Shown piece by piece: positions 1 through 7,348 of a DNA stretch of 64,000 nt (the stretch's first letter is position 1; every line of letters starts with the position of its first letter). The DNA is from Novosphingobium sp. SG919 (GTDB lineage Bacteria > Pseudomonadota > Alphaproteobacteria > Sphingomonadales > Sphingomonadaceae), in the NCBI RefSeq assembly GCF_012932495.1, contig NZ_JABCNG010000001.1:868001-932000 (forward strand), given 5' to 3'. The notes under the pieces were generated by a model that did not search any database, was not told the DNA's origin, and saw only the letters and a program-made list of their open reading frames with translations. The position numbers and the translations under genes are program-made.

Positions 1-260
1 GCACGCGCCTCGCCATGACCGAACACACCCGTGTGCGCGACGAAGACCTGCGCGCCGACCTCACCCGCATCCGCGCCGAAGGCATCGCCACCGCCTGCCA
101 CGAAGCCACCCTGGGCATCTGCGGCACCGCCGTGCCGGTGCGCGTGGGCGGCCAGATGGTCGGCGTGCTGAGCGTGGCCGTGCCGGAAGTGCGCTTTGAT
201 GCGGCGCTGGCGGCGCGGGTGCGTAGTGCGCTTAAGCGGGCGGCGGGGGCGGTGGGGTGA
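1..260 (+). CDS. IclR-family transcriptional regulator, C-terminal end (partial)
   Basis: The reading frame is open to the left edge of the window, so this is only the last 80-odd codons of a gene that starts outside. The visible part reads like the end of an IclR effector-binding (GAF-like) domain: a segment with 'GIATACHEATLGICGTAVPV' followed by 'GVLSVAVPEVRF', matching the usual E-x-x-x-G-x-x-x-x-A-x-P-V and 'aLSvagP..R' blocks of that family. IclR proteins bind DNA through an N-terminal winged helix (not in the window) and a ligand through this C-terminal domain. The regulated genes would probably lie to the left. It ends where the lower-GC SIR2-HerA cassette begins. Family call is fairly secure; target is unknown. 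Confidence 0.7.
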   Translation, partial: TRLAMTEHTRVRDEDLRADLTRIRAEGIATACHEATLGICGTAVPVRVGGQMVGVLSVAVPEVRFDAALAARVRSALKRAAGAVG

Positions 261-456
261 GAGTGGGGGTGTGGCTGATCGCCGCTAAAGTTGCCGTTCC
301 CGCCTCCCGTCGTGAGCGCAGAAAGCGGACCTCGTTCATTCGGCATTCCCGAGTTAAACCGTCCGGCAAAACCGTTGCTGTCCAAGCCAGTGCATTGAAA
401 TATTTTTACATCTCACTTGCCTACCTCCAGCGGCACAATGTATTCCATCTCCGGGG

Positions 457-1521
457 ATGGAGGTGCGACTACAGTGGGGCCCCGTGGAACTAAGTGAACT
501 AAAGAAACAGCTTCAAGGGCACCTTGGCGATGGCCTCGTTCTCGTAGTCGGTTCCGGACTGTCATGTGCAGAAGGCGTTCCTGGCATGGGCGCGCTTGGG
601 CGCCATCTTGTAACCCACATACCGGCCAGCCTGTCCCCAGAAGACACGAAGCTTTGGGAGGACATCCATCCTCTCATTGAAACCGATGGTCTGGAAGCCG
701 CGCTGCTGAAACATGCGCCCACAGCATCCCTCGAGGCTGCCATCGTGCAGAGCACCGGCGACTTCATCGCTGCCTCCGAGGCGAGCATCATCGCGGAGGT
801 CTTCAATAACACTAGAACGCTTCGGCTCACTAAGCTCATCCCGCATCTGCTGAAGCCAAGCACCGGCATTCCAATCGTCACGACGAACTATGATCGTCTT
901 GCCGAGCTTGCCTGCGAGGAAGCCGGGCTGGGCGTTGACACGATGTTTTGCGGCCATTTCGCTGCTCGGCTCGATCCCGAAGACAGCTATTGGAGCTTCT
1001 GCCGCCAAGTGAAGTTGGTGGGCAGGAACGTTCGATATAAATTCGCCCCAAAGGCAATTGTCTTCAAGCCGCACGGCAGTCTCGACTGGTATCATCGCGA
1101 GGGCAATCCTGTACGTTACGCTGGAACACTGCCCTTGCCGCGGCTGATCATTACGCCAGGGTTGAACAAGTTCCGTAGTGGCTATGAGAGCCCGTTCGAC
1201 AAGCATCGTGAAAAAGGGAACGATGCCATCGACAAAGCCCGCCGCTTCCTCATTATAGGCTATGGCTTCAACGACGATCACTTGGAAACCCATCTCACGC
1301 CACGCATCAAATCGGGAGTGAAGACAGTGATCCTGACATATGCGCTTTCCTTCAAGGCGCGAAAAATAGCTATCGAAAACAAGAACGTAATTGCAGCGGA
1401 ATTCTATGAACAGGGTGGATCCGTCGGTGCCCGCTTCATCATCGATGGAACGGAAATATTCTACCCAGGTATCGACTACTGGGACCTTGATGGATTCGTA
1501 AAGGGAGTTCTATCGGCATGA
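457..1521 (+). CDS. SIR2-domain protein of a SIR2-HerA defence pair
   Basis: A 354-residue sirtuin-fold protein, predicted NAD+ hydrolase. Seen: the Rossmann NAD-binding motif 'LVVGSGLS' at residues 29-36, 'TTNYD' at 142-146, 'KPHGSLDW' at 204-211 with the likely catalytic His206, and 'GYGFNDDH' at 268-275. These are the hallmarks of the bacterial defence-type SIR2 branch rather than protein deacetylases, and the four-Cys zinc ribbon of deacetylases is absent. Its stop overlaps the start of a HerA ATPase (ATGA), the arrangement of SIR2-HerA anti-phage systems, in which the two proteins form a complex that depletes NAD+ on infection. G+C is clearly lower than in the flanking genes, suggesting transfer. 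ATG 457 is used; an in-frame GTG at 484 is a possible alternative because no strong ribosome site precedes either. Confidence 0.85.
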   Translation: MEVRLQWGPVELSELKKQLQGHLGDGLVLVVGSGLSCAEGVPGMGALGRHLVTHIPASLSPEDTKLWEDIHPLIETDGLEAALLKHAPTASLEAAIVQSTGDFIAASEASIIAEVFNNTRTLRLTKLIPHLLKPSTGIPIVTTNYDRLAELACEEAGLGVDTMFCGHFAARLDPEDSYWSFCRQVKLVGRNVRYKFAPKAIVFKPHGSLDWYHREGNPVRYAGTLPLPRLIITPGLNKFRSGYESPFDKHREKGNDAIDKARRFLIIGYGFNDDHLETHLTPRIKSGVKTVILTYALSFKARKIAIENKNVIAAEFYEQGGSVGARFIIDGTEIFYPGIDYWDLDGFVKGVLSA

Positions 1522-3260
1522 CTAGCTCGGCGCTTGATTTCATGGAAAACGATCAGATCGGGCGCGTGGCCGGTGTCGATACCAGTCGCGTGGCAATAGA
1601 CGTCACCAATTCCGATATGCTGACGCGCGTCGGTATTGGTCAACTGATCGCCATCAAAGGTGCTACACAGTCAGAATTCCTGATCGGAATGACCGACCGG
1701 GTCACCCGCTCGCTGCGGGAAGAACTCCCTGATCCCGAAGGTGGCGAATTCGGCGCACTAACAGTCTCCCCTACTGATCACATGCAGGCCTTCGTGATTG
1801 GTACCTATCGAACTGTCGATGGTGATAGGACCGATACCTTCAAGCGCGGTGCAGATAGTTTCCCGCAGATCGATCGGGATTGTTTCGTCATCGAAGGCGG
1901 CAATCTTCAGCGGTTCATGGGAATTCTGGGCGCAGGTTTCTCCGCTAATGAGCGTTTGAAGCTCGGTACTTTTGTCGCCGATCGGAGTGCTGAAGCGATC
2001 GCAAGTGGTGATCGCTTCTTCCAGCGCCACGCTGCAATTCTCGGCAGTACCGGTTCTGGTAAAAGCTGGGCGGTCGCTCTCATCTTGGAGCGGGCCGCCA
2101 AGCTGAAGTTCCCCAATATCGTCGTTTTCGACATGCACGGGGAATATGAACCACTTGCGGACAAGGGTAAAGGCGGCTTCGCACAACGCTTCCGGATAGC
2201 GGGCCCCGGCGACCTCGCAGATCCTAAAGATGACGTGCTGTTTCTGCCATATTGGCTCCTGAACCGCGACGAAATGCTGTCAATGATTCTTGATCGTAGC
2301 GACCAGAACGCTCCAAATCAGGCGTCCCGTTTCACGCTTCACGTGCGCGACCTAAAGGGCGCAACTCTGGATGCGTCGGCGAAAGCCAAGGTCAAAGAAA
2401 CCTTTACCGTTGATTCGCCTATCCCCTATGCCATTAAGGATCTGGTGTCGCGCCTGAAAACCGACAATACCACCAAGGGTGTCGGTAAAACAGGACCCGT
2501 AAAAGGAGAATGGGAAGACAAGCTGACCCGATTCATCTCGCGTCTGGAAGCTAAGCTCGATGATCGCCGGTATGGGTTTATGTTCTCTCCGCCTGCTGAG
2601 GCACTCGATTATGGGTGGCTTGCGAAACAGATCGTAAAACTGCTCCGGGCAGACTCCGGCAATGGTATCAAGATCATCGACTTCTCGGAGGTTCCGGCCG
2701 ACGTCCTCCCAGTCGTCACCGGTACGCTTGCCCGCCTGCTCTACGACATTCAATTCTGGATGAAAGCGGAGGCGCGCACACCTATCACACTGCTGTGCGA
2801 CGAGGCGCATCTGTATCTTCCGGTGAAGGACGATGCTGACGCCGTGCAACGGCAGGCGCTGTGGTCGTTTGAGCGCATTGCCAAGGAAGGCCGAAAATAC
2901 GGTTTCTCCTTGCTTGTGGTGAGCCAACGCCCTTCCGACGTAAGCCGAACAATCCTGTCCCAATGCAACAACTTCCTTGCTCTCAGGCTAACGAATGATA
3001 GCGATCAGAACGTCATCAAGCGGCTTATGCCGGACTCTCTCGTCGGTTTGACGGCAATGCTCCCGTTACTCGATACAGGTGAAGCGCTTTTGCTCGGCGA
3101 CGCGGTCCTGCTTCCCACGCGGATCAAGCTCGATCAGCCCCAAGTAAAGCCAGACAGTGCCACGCGAGACTTCTGGAAAGAATGGGGAACACTGCAACCT
3201 GACGAGACGCTGCTTGAAGCAGCGGTCGAGTGTTTACGCAGTCAAGCGCGGTCGAGCTGA
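1518..3260 (+). CDS. HerA-like hexameric ATPase/DNA translocase, partner of SIR2
   Basis: A 580-residue FtsK/HerA-class ATPase. The N-terminal part (about 10-150) looks like the HAS-barrel of HerA; the RecA-like core has Walker A 'GSTGSGKS' at 176-183, 'VVFDMHGEY' just after it, Walker B 'LLCDEAH' ending at 431, and a 'SLLVVSQRPSDVS' sensor segment. HerA hexamers pump DNA and, with NurA, process ends; with a SIR2 partner they form a defence complex. The gene starts inside the SIR2 stop codon (4-base overlap), implying translational coupling. No NurA nuclease is adjacent, which supports the SIR2 partnership rather than a repair role. Composition matches the SIR2 gene. The downstream gap 3261-3455 contains no convincing gene. 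Confidence 0.87.
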   Translation: MTSSALDFMENDQIGRVAGVDTSRVAIDVTNSDMLTRVGIGQLIAIKGATQSEFLIGMTDRVTRSLREELPDPEGGEFGALTVSPTDHMQAFVIGTYRTVDGDRTDTFKRGADSFPQIDRDCFVIEGGNLQRFMGILGAGFSANERLKLGTFVADRSAEAIASGDRFFQRHAAILGSTGSGKSWAVALILERAAKLKFPNIVVFDMHGEYEPLADKGKGGFAQRFRIAGPGDLADPKDDVLFLPYWLLNRDEMLSMILDRSDQNAPNQASRFTLHVRDLKGATLDASAKAKVKETFTVDSPIPYAIKDLVSRLKTDNTTKGVGKTGPVKGEWEDKLTRFISRLEAKLDDRRYGFMFSPPAEALDYGWLAKQIVKLLRADSGNGIKIIDFSEVPADVLPVVTGTLARLLYDIQFWMKAEARTPITLLCDEAHLYLPVKDDADAVQRQALWSFERIAKEGRKYGFSLLVVSQRPSDVSRTILSQCNNFLALRLTNDSDQNVIKRLMPDSLVGLTAMLPLLDTGEALLLGDAVLLPTRIKLDQPQVKPDSATRDFWKEWGTLQPDETLLEAAVECLRSQARSS

Positions 3261-3455
3261 TACGCCCCGAATATGACTGCCTACAACTTCCCAAGGGCGC
3301 CCGCTGGGAACGGAATCGTCATTGCCTGAGGAATACCGGGTGATACAGTTCGAGGAGAACGCGTGAACGAACGTCAACCAAGACCGGTTGGCAGGGTAAA
3401 GGAGACTAAGCGGACCGTCCGCCATTCCCGACGTCGCATAGCCAATGCACAACCC

Positions 3456-4304
3456 CTAAAACTTCCGCGTAACCCCAAACGCCAGTTCCACATCCGGCGT
3501 ATCCCTGTTCAACCCAGCCGTCGCCTGCACATCAAGTTGCAGCATCTTCGCCGGCTGCACATCGAACGAGAGCGCCGCCCGGCTCATCGTTGCATGGCCC
3601 GACGGGTCCTGGTCGCGCAGGAATTGCAGTTCCGGGGTCAGGCGGGTGGCTTTCGACAAGTGCACCTGCACGCCCATCGCGGCGCCATAGGCGAGGTGGC
3701 GGCCTTGGCCGCTTTCGTTCACGGCGGCGTCCACTTCGGGGGAGAGTTCCAGCGAGACGGTGTCGTCGATCTTGTAGCTGGTCGGCACGATCAGCCCGGC
3801 GCCCCAGTCGCCGGCGCCCACTTCGCTATGGCCGGTCGGCAAGGTGACGAAGGGCAGCACGGCCACGGCGAGGCCGGTCTTGCCTTCGGCGGGATGGCGC
3901 AGGTTCTGCTTCACGCCCAGGGTCACGTCGCCCACGCCCTGCGCGGTGTCGATCTGGCCCGATGGCACGTCGCGGGTGCGCACGTGGCCATAGGCGGTCC
4001 AGCCGAGCCGCACTTCGGTTGTGGCCGTCACGCCATAGCGCAGCAGAATGTCACCACTCTCGATCGTGTCGGTGCGCTGGTCGGCCTGCTTGTCGAGCGT
4101 CCAGTCGCCCAGCCCGATTTCAACCTGAATGCGGCCGGGATCGACAGTGCAGGCCGGGGTGTCGAGGCCCGGCCGGTCGCTGCACAAGTCGCGCAGGGCA
4201 GGGTGGTGGGTGCTGTCCTGGGCCACTTCGTCGGGCGTGCCGGTGTCCTGTGCCGCCGCCGGCGTGGCAGCCAGCGCCAGCGCCCCGATGATCATTGCTC
4301 TCAT
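3456..4304 (-). CDS. Outer-membrane protein of the MetA-pathway (Phenol_MetA_deg) type
   Basis: A 282-residue exported protein, predicted beta-barrel. The start is placed at the ATG at 4304 because it has an AGGGGG ribosome site and begins a clean signal peptide (MRAMIIGALALAATPAAAQ). The mature protein has 'DRPGLDTPACTVDPGRIQVE', alternating aromatic/Gly strands, and ends in the terminal Phe typical of outer-membrane barrels ('GVTRKF'). This pattern fits the 'MetA-pathway of phenol degradation' transporter family, often linked to uptake of aromatic compounds. That link is suggestive given the LigE/LigM-like genes nearby, but the substrate cannot be read from the sequence. The strong open frame on the other strand here is a GC-bias shadow. 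Confidence 0.65.
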   Translation of the reverse strand: MRAMIIGALALAATPAAAQDTGTPDEVAQDSTHHPALRDLCSDRPGLDTPACTVDPGRIQVEIGLGDWTLDKQADQRTDTIESGDILLRYGVTATTEVRLGWTAYGHVRTRDVPSGQIDTAQGVGDVTLGVKQNLRHPAEGKTGLAVAVLPFVTLPTGHSEVGAGDWGAGLIVPTSYKIDDTVSLELSPEVDAAVNESGQGRHLAYGAAMGVQVHLSKATRLTPELQFLRDQDPSGHATMSRAALSFDVQPAKMLQLDVQATAGLNRDTPDVELAFGVTRKF

Positions 4305-4377
4305 GGCTTTGCCCCCTTGGTGATACGGGGGGCAACGTGCGCCCATCCGGCCGGTTCCCCCGGCGCGGACATGCGAC

Positions 4378-5934
4378 TCAGCGTGGCGCCAGCACCGGCG
4401 CGCGCCGTGCGTGGGCCGCTTGTTCAAAGGCATAGCCATAGGCGAGCACGCGCGCATCGTCCCACGCCGTGCCGATGATCGAAAGGCCCACGGGCAGGCC
4501 GGAAACCTCGCCCATCGGCACGGTGAGGTGGGGATAGCCGGCCACCGCCGGCAGGCCGCCCGCGCCGCCGCCCACGAAATTGTCTTTCAGCACCGGGTCG
4601 ATCAGCCAGGCCGGGCCGAGCGTGGGGGCGACCAGCGCGGTCACCTTGTTGTCGGCCAGCATGCGGTCGATCCCCTCGGGCCCGGCCATGCGCCGCGCCT
4701 CGGCGGCGGCGTTCACATAAGCCGGATCGGCCAGGCCCTTGGTCTTGTCCGCATCCTCGAAGAAGTCCTGCCCGAACAGCGCCATTTCCTGCGCGGCATG
4801 GGCTTGGTTGAACGCGATCAGGTCTGCCAGCGTGCGGCTGGGCACTTTGGCCGGATCGGTGGAAGCGAGATAGGTGGCGAGGTCCGCCTTGAGTTCGGTA
4901 GACAGCACCAGTTGCTCGCGCTCGCCCACGCCTTTCGTGGGGGGCGGGGGCGCCTTGATCTCCACCAGCGTGGCGCCGGCCGCGCGCAAAGTGGCCAGGG
5001 CGCGTTCGAACACGGCATCGGTTTCGGGGTGGAACCCGGCGGCAAAGCGCATCACGCCGATGCGCGCGCCTTTCAGGGCATTGGGGGAAAGTGTGGCGGT
5101 GAAATCGTGGCCCAGCGCATCGGCGCGGGCCGTCGCCGGATCGGCCGGATCGCTGCCGGCCATGGCGCCCAGCAGCAGCGCGGCATCGCGCACGCTGCGC
5201 GCCATCGGGCCGGGCGTATCCTGGCTGTGGCTGATCGGCACGACATGGGTGCGCGAGACGAGGCCGACGGTGGGCTTGAACCCGACCAGGCCGTTGACCG
5301 CCGAAGGGCAGGTGATCGAGCCATCGGTTTCGGTGCCCACGGCCGCTGCGGCGAAACTGGCGGCGGCGGCCGCGCCCGAACCGGCGCTCGATCCGCAGGT
5401 GCTGCGGCGCGGATCATAGGGATTGCGCGCCTGGCCGCCCGTGGCGCTCCATCCGCTGATCGAATGGTTCGATCGGATATTGGCCCATTCGGAAAGGTTA
5501 GTCTTGCCCAGGATGATCGCGCCCGCCGCGCGCAGGTGCGCCACCAGCGGGGCATCGCGGCCGGTGACGTTGTTGGCCAGCGCCAGGCTGCCGGCGGTGG
5601 TCGCCACGGGATCGGCGCTTTCGATATTGTCCTTGATCAGGATCGGAATGCCATCGAGCGGCAGGTGCGTGGGCCTGGCCTTGCGCGCCGCGTCGGCCGC
5701 GCGGGCCTGCTCCAGCGCGCGCGGATTGAGCGCGATCACCGCGTGCAGCGTGGGGTCGATCCTGGCGATGCGCGCTTCATAGGCGGCCACCAGCTCTGCC
5801 GAGGTCACCCGCCCGGCATCAAGATCGGCGCGCAGTGCATCGATGGACTTTTCCGCCACGTCATACGCATGGGCCGGCGCGGCGCAGAGGGCCAGGGCCG
5901 GAAGAGCAAGGGCAAGCGGGCGCACGAATCGCAT
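4378..5934 (-). CDS. Exported amidase-signature hydrolase
   Basis: A 518-residue protein starting at ATG 5934 with a signal peptide (cleavage near AHA-YD, residue 23). It carries the amidase signature catalytic set: Lys101 in 'ILIKDNI', the cis-Ser in 'CGSSAGSG' (about 182) and the nucleophile Ser206 in 'GTETDGSI'. These enzymes hydrolyse carboxamide bonds through a Ser-cisSer-Lys triad. The export signal makes a periplasmic peptide- or aryl-amidase more likely than GatA of the tRNA amidotransferase, which is cytoplasmic and part of an operon. It lies 73 bases upstream of the predicted outer-membrane channel on the same strand, so the two may be co-transcribed. Substrate unknown. Confidence 0.85.
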   Translation of the reverse strand: MRFVRPLALALPALALCAAPAHAYDVAEKSIDALRADLDAGRVTSAELVAAYEARIARIDPTLHAVIALNPRALEQARAADAARKARPTHLPLDGIPILIKDNIESADPVATTAGSLALANNVTGRDAPLVAHLRAAGAIILGKTNLSEWANIRSNHSISGWSATGGQARNPYDPRRSTCGSSAGSGAAAAASFAAAAVGTETDGSITCPSAVNGLVGFKPTVGLVSRTHVVPISHSQDTPGPMARSVRDAALLLGAMAGSDPADPATARADALGHDFTATLSPNALKGARIGVMRFAAGFHPETDAVFERALATLRAAGATLVEIKAPPPPTKGVGEREQLVLSTELKADLATYLASTDPAKVPSRTLADLIAFNQAHAAQEMALFGQDFFEDADKTKGLADPAYVNAAAEARRMAGPEGIDRMLADNKVTALVAPTLGPAWLIDPVLKDNFVGGGAGGLPAVAGYPHLTVPMGEVSGLPVGLSIIGTAWDDARVLAYGYAFEQAAHARRAPVLAPR

Positions 5935-6059
5935 GAGGGTCCCCCGGTATGTCGCCCGCCAAGCTTGGCATGCGGGCCGGGGTTGGGCCAACCGGCATTT
6001 GGCGCATGCGCGCGCGAGACGGGATGGCACTATCCGCCCATCTCGCGCATTGTGCCATC

Positions 6060-6335
6060 ATGGCCGACACGATCCAGACCCTGACCGCCCGCATGGAAGC
6101 CGCCGTTGCTGCGCTCGATTTCGAGGAAGCAGGGCGCCTGCGCGACAGGATCACGCTGATGCGGGGTGGGGCGAGTGCGGAACAGGCGGCAAAATCGGAT
6201 ACGGCGGGGCTGATCCGCCAGGTGCCCGGCGCCATGGGCCTGGGCACCAGCCAGCAAGCCATGACGCCGCCACCCGGCTGGCGCCCGCCCCCCAAGCCCG
6301 ATCTGATGACCCGGGGGACGAAGCGCAAGCGGTGA
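6060..6335 (+). CDS. Small UvrB/UvrC-motif protein
   Basis: A 91-residue protein. Residues about 1-40 form a single UVR helix-hairpin (MADTIQTLTARMEAAVAALD, then 'FEEAGRLRDRI'), the interaction motif shared by the C-terminus of UvrB and the middle of UvrC. The rest is Pro/Lys-rich and ends 'TRGTKRKR'. The start was set at ATG 6060, where the UVR helix begins; the frame is open further upstream, but that part is not helix-like. It may interact with excision-repair proteins, but the same motif occurs in chaperone adaptors and stress proteins, so function is not assigned. It is convergent with the LigE-like gene, separated by 16 bases. Confidence 0.7.
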   Translation: MADTIQTLTARMEAAVAALDFEEAGRLRDRITLMRGGASAEQAAKSDTAGLIRQVPGAMGLGTSQQAMTPPPGWRPPPKPDLMTRGTKRKR

Positions 6336-6351
6336 GGGCGGTGGCCGCCGG

Positions 6352-7197
6352 TCAGGCCGGCTGCTTCATCCCCTGGGTGATCTTCTGCGTTTCGGCCTGG
6401 GTGGAAGCAGGGCCGGTGTTGCGCTTGTAGATGCCGCCAAGGCCCGCCGCGCGGTTGAATGCGGGCACGTCGCCCTCGCGCTCTTTCAGGCCGAACAGCG
6501 GGAACAGGCCGGGATGGCGGCCCAGACCGCCATAGAGATCGAGGCAGCGATCAAGCCAGCCGCGCAGCGGATCGTCTTCCACCAGCACCGGCGTCTTGCA
6601 CACCGAGGACGTGAACAGGAAGCCGCCCAGGATGCGGTAATCGGCATAGTTGGGCGTGGCCCCGCCCAGCCACGCGTGCTGCGACAGCGTGGAGCGCAGC
6701 GGTTCGAGCGCGGCGGAAATGCCGGCCAAGCGATCTTCGCGGCCGGCCTGGATATCCTCCAGCTTGCGGCCCAGCATCTTTTCGCGCGAATGGGTGATGT
6801 ATTCGTGGTCCTGCGGCAGCGACAGATCGCGATAGTCCGCGCAGAAGCAGCGCATCCACGGGCCGACTGCCGCCGCCCAGAACCAGTGGTCCAGCGCCTT
6901 GAGCGTGGCCGCCACGCTTTCATGCGGGATCAGCGCGGGGCGATCGGGGTAGGTGGCATCCAGGTATTCGACGATGCCCCAGCTATCGAGCACCCACTTG
7001 CCATCGTCGACGATGGCCGGCAACCGCTCGGTCTGCCCGCCGGTGCGCTCCAGGATGCCGGTAAAGCCGCCGGGCACCACATCAAGATCGAAACCCTTGT
7101 GCTTCAAGGCATATTTGGTCGCCCACACGAACGGACTGATCGTTGCGCCGGTGGAAATGGCCAAGTCGTAAAAGGTGATCTTGTTGTCTTTTGCCAT
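6352..7197 (-). CDS. LigE-like glutathione S-transferase (beta-etherase family)
   Basis: A 281-residue GST. The N-terminal thioredoxin-like domain (about 1-90) starts 'MAKDNKITFYDLAISTGATI' and continues 'SPFVWATKYALKHKGFDLDV', then 'VPGGFTGILERTGGQTERLP' and 'VLDSWGIVEYLD'; the helical domain carries 'LSLPQDHEYI' and 'GLGRHPGLFPLFGLK'. This set closely resembles LigE/LigP of Sphingobium, which use glutathione to break beta-O-4 aryl ether bonds of lignin-derived dimers with one stereochemistry. The gene starts at ATG 7197 after AGGAG. It follows the LigM-like O-demethylase on the same strand with an intrinsic terminator between them, so it probably has its own promoter. No LigD (dehydrogenase), LigF or LigG is in the window. 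The exact substrate is inferred only. Confidence 0.8.
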   Translation of the reverse strand: MAKDNKITFYDLAISTGATISPFVWATKYALKHKGFDLDVVPGGFTGILERTGGQTERLPAIVDDGKWVLDSWGIVEYLDATYPDRPALIPHESVAATLKALDHWFWAAAVGPWMRCFCADYRDLSLPQDHEYITHSREKMLGRKLEDIQAGREDRLAGISAALEPLRSTLSQHAWLGGATPNYADYRILGGFLFTSSVCKTPVLVEDDPLRGWLDRCLDLYGGLGRHPGLFPLFGLKEREGDVPAFNRAAGLGGIYKRNTGPASTQAETQKITQGMKQPA

Positions 7198-7224
7198 GGC
7201 GGCATCCTCTCCTTTGTTGCCGCG

Positions 7225-7252
7225 ATCATGCCATGAATTGTTAGCAAGGCAA
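7225..7252 (-). promoter_or_regulatory. Candidate sigma70-type promoter of the LigE-like gene
   Basis: On the minus strand TTGCCT and CATGAT are spaced by 16 bases, placing transcription start near 7218, just upstream of the ribosome site of the LigE-like gene. Hexamers are imperfect; read by eye. Confidence 0.3.
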
Positions 7253-7267
7253 ACAAAATATCTGCGC

Positions 7268-7307
7268 AAACAGAAAGCGCCGGCCTTCGTCGGGAGAAGG
7301 CCGGCGC
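7268..7307 (-). terminator. Intrinsic terminator after the LigM-like gene
   Basis: A perfect 11-base stem (GCGCCGGCCTT / AAGGCCGGCGC, 7277-7287 and 7297-7307) with a 9-base loop is followed, on the minus strand, by the T-rich stretch TTTCTGTTT. It separates the LigM-like gene from the LigE-like gene. Confidence 0.75.
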
Positions 7308-7348
7308 CGCGTCCGGGATGTGCTTCCCGGGCGCTTACCTGTGCGGGC

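Larger units (their letters stand above)
323..3431. repeat. Related imperfect repeats flanking the SIR2-HerA cassette (323-352 and 3408-3431)
   Basis: On both sides of the two-gene cassette there is a same-orientation motif that starts AAGCGGACC and ends ATTCCCGA. On the left (323-352) 13 bases separate the two blocks; on the right (3408-3431) 7 bases separate them. No integrase, transposase or clean target-site duplication is visible, so this may be a dispersed genomic motif rather than an insertion scar. The non-coding gap 261-456 carries nothing else I can name. Confidence 0.3.

Noticed and set aside
257..493. Open frame of 78 codons between the IclR tail and the SIR2 gene
   Set aside because: No family likeness, overlaps both neighbours' ends and has no ribosome site; it looks like degenerate repeat sequence.
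457..3260. Mobile element carrying the defence genes
   Set aside because: No integrase, transposase, tRNA target or clean terminal repeats could be identified in the flanks.
3363..4478. Open frame starting with GTG after a good GAGGAG site
   Set aside because: It runs antisense through the outer-membrane protein gene and has the Arg/His-rich composition of a GC-skew shadow frame.
4411..6084. Long plus-strand open frame opposite the amidase
   Set aside because: Antisense shadow; the minus-strand amidase has intact catalytic motifs. The same holds for the long frames opposite the atp, protease, photolyase, lysK and DUF885 genes.
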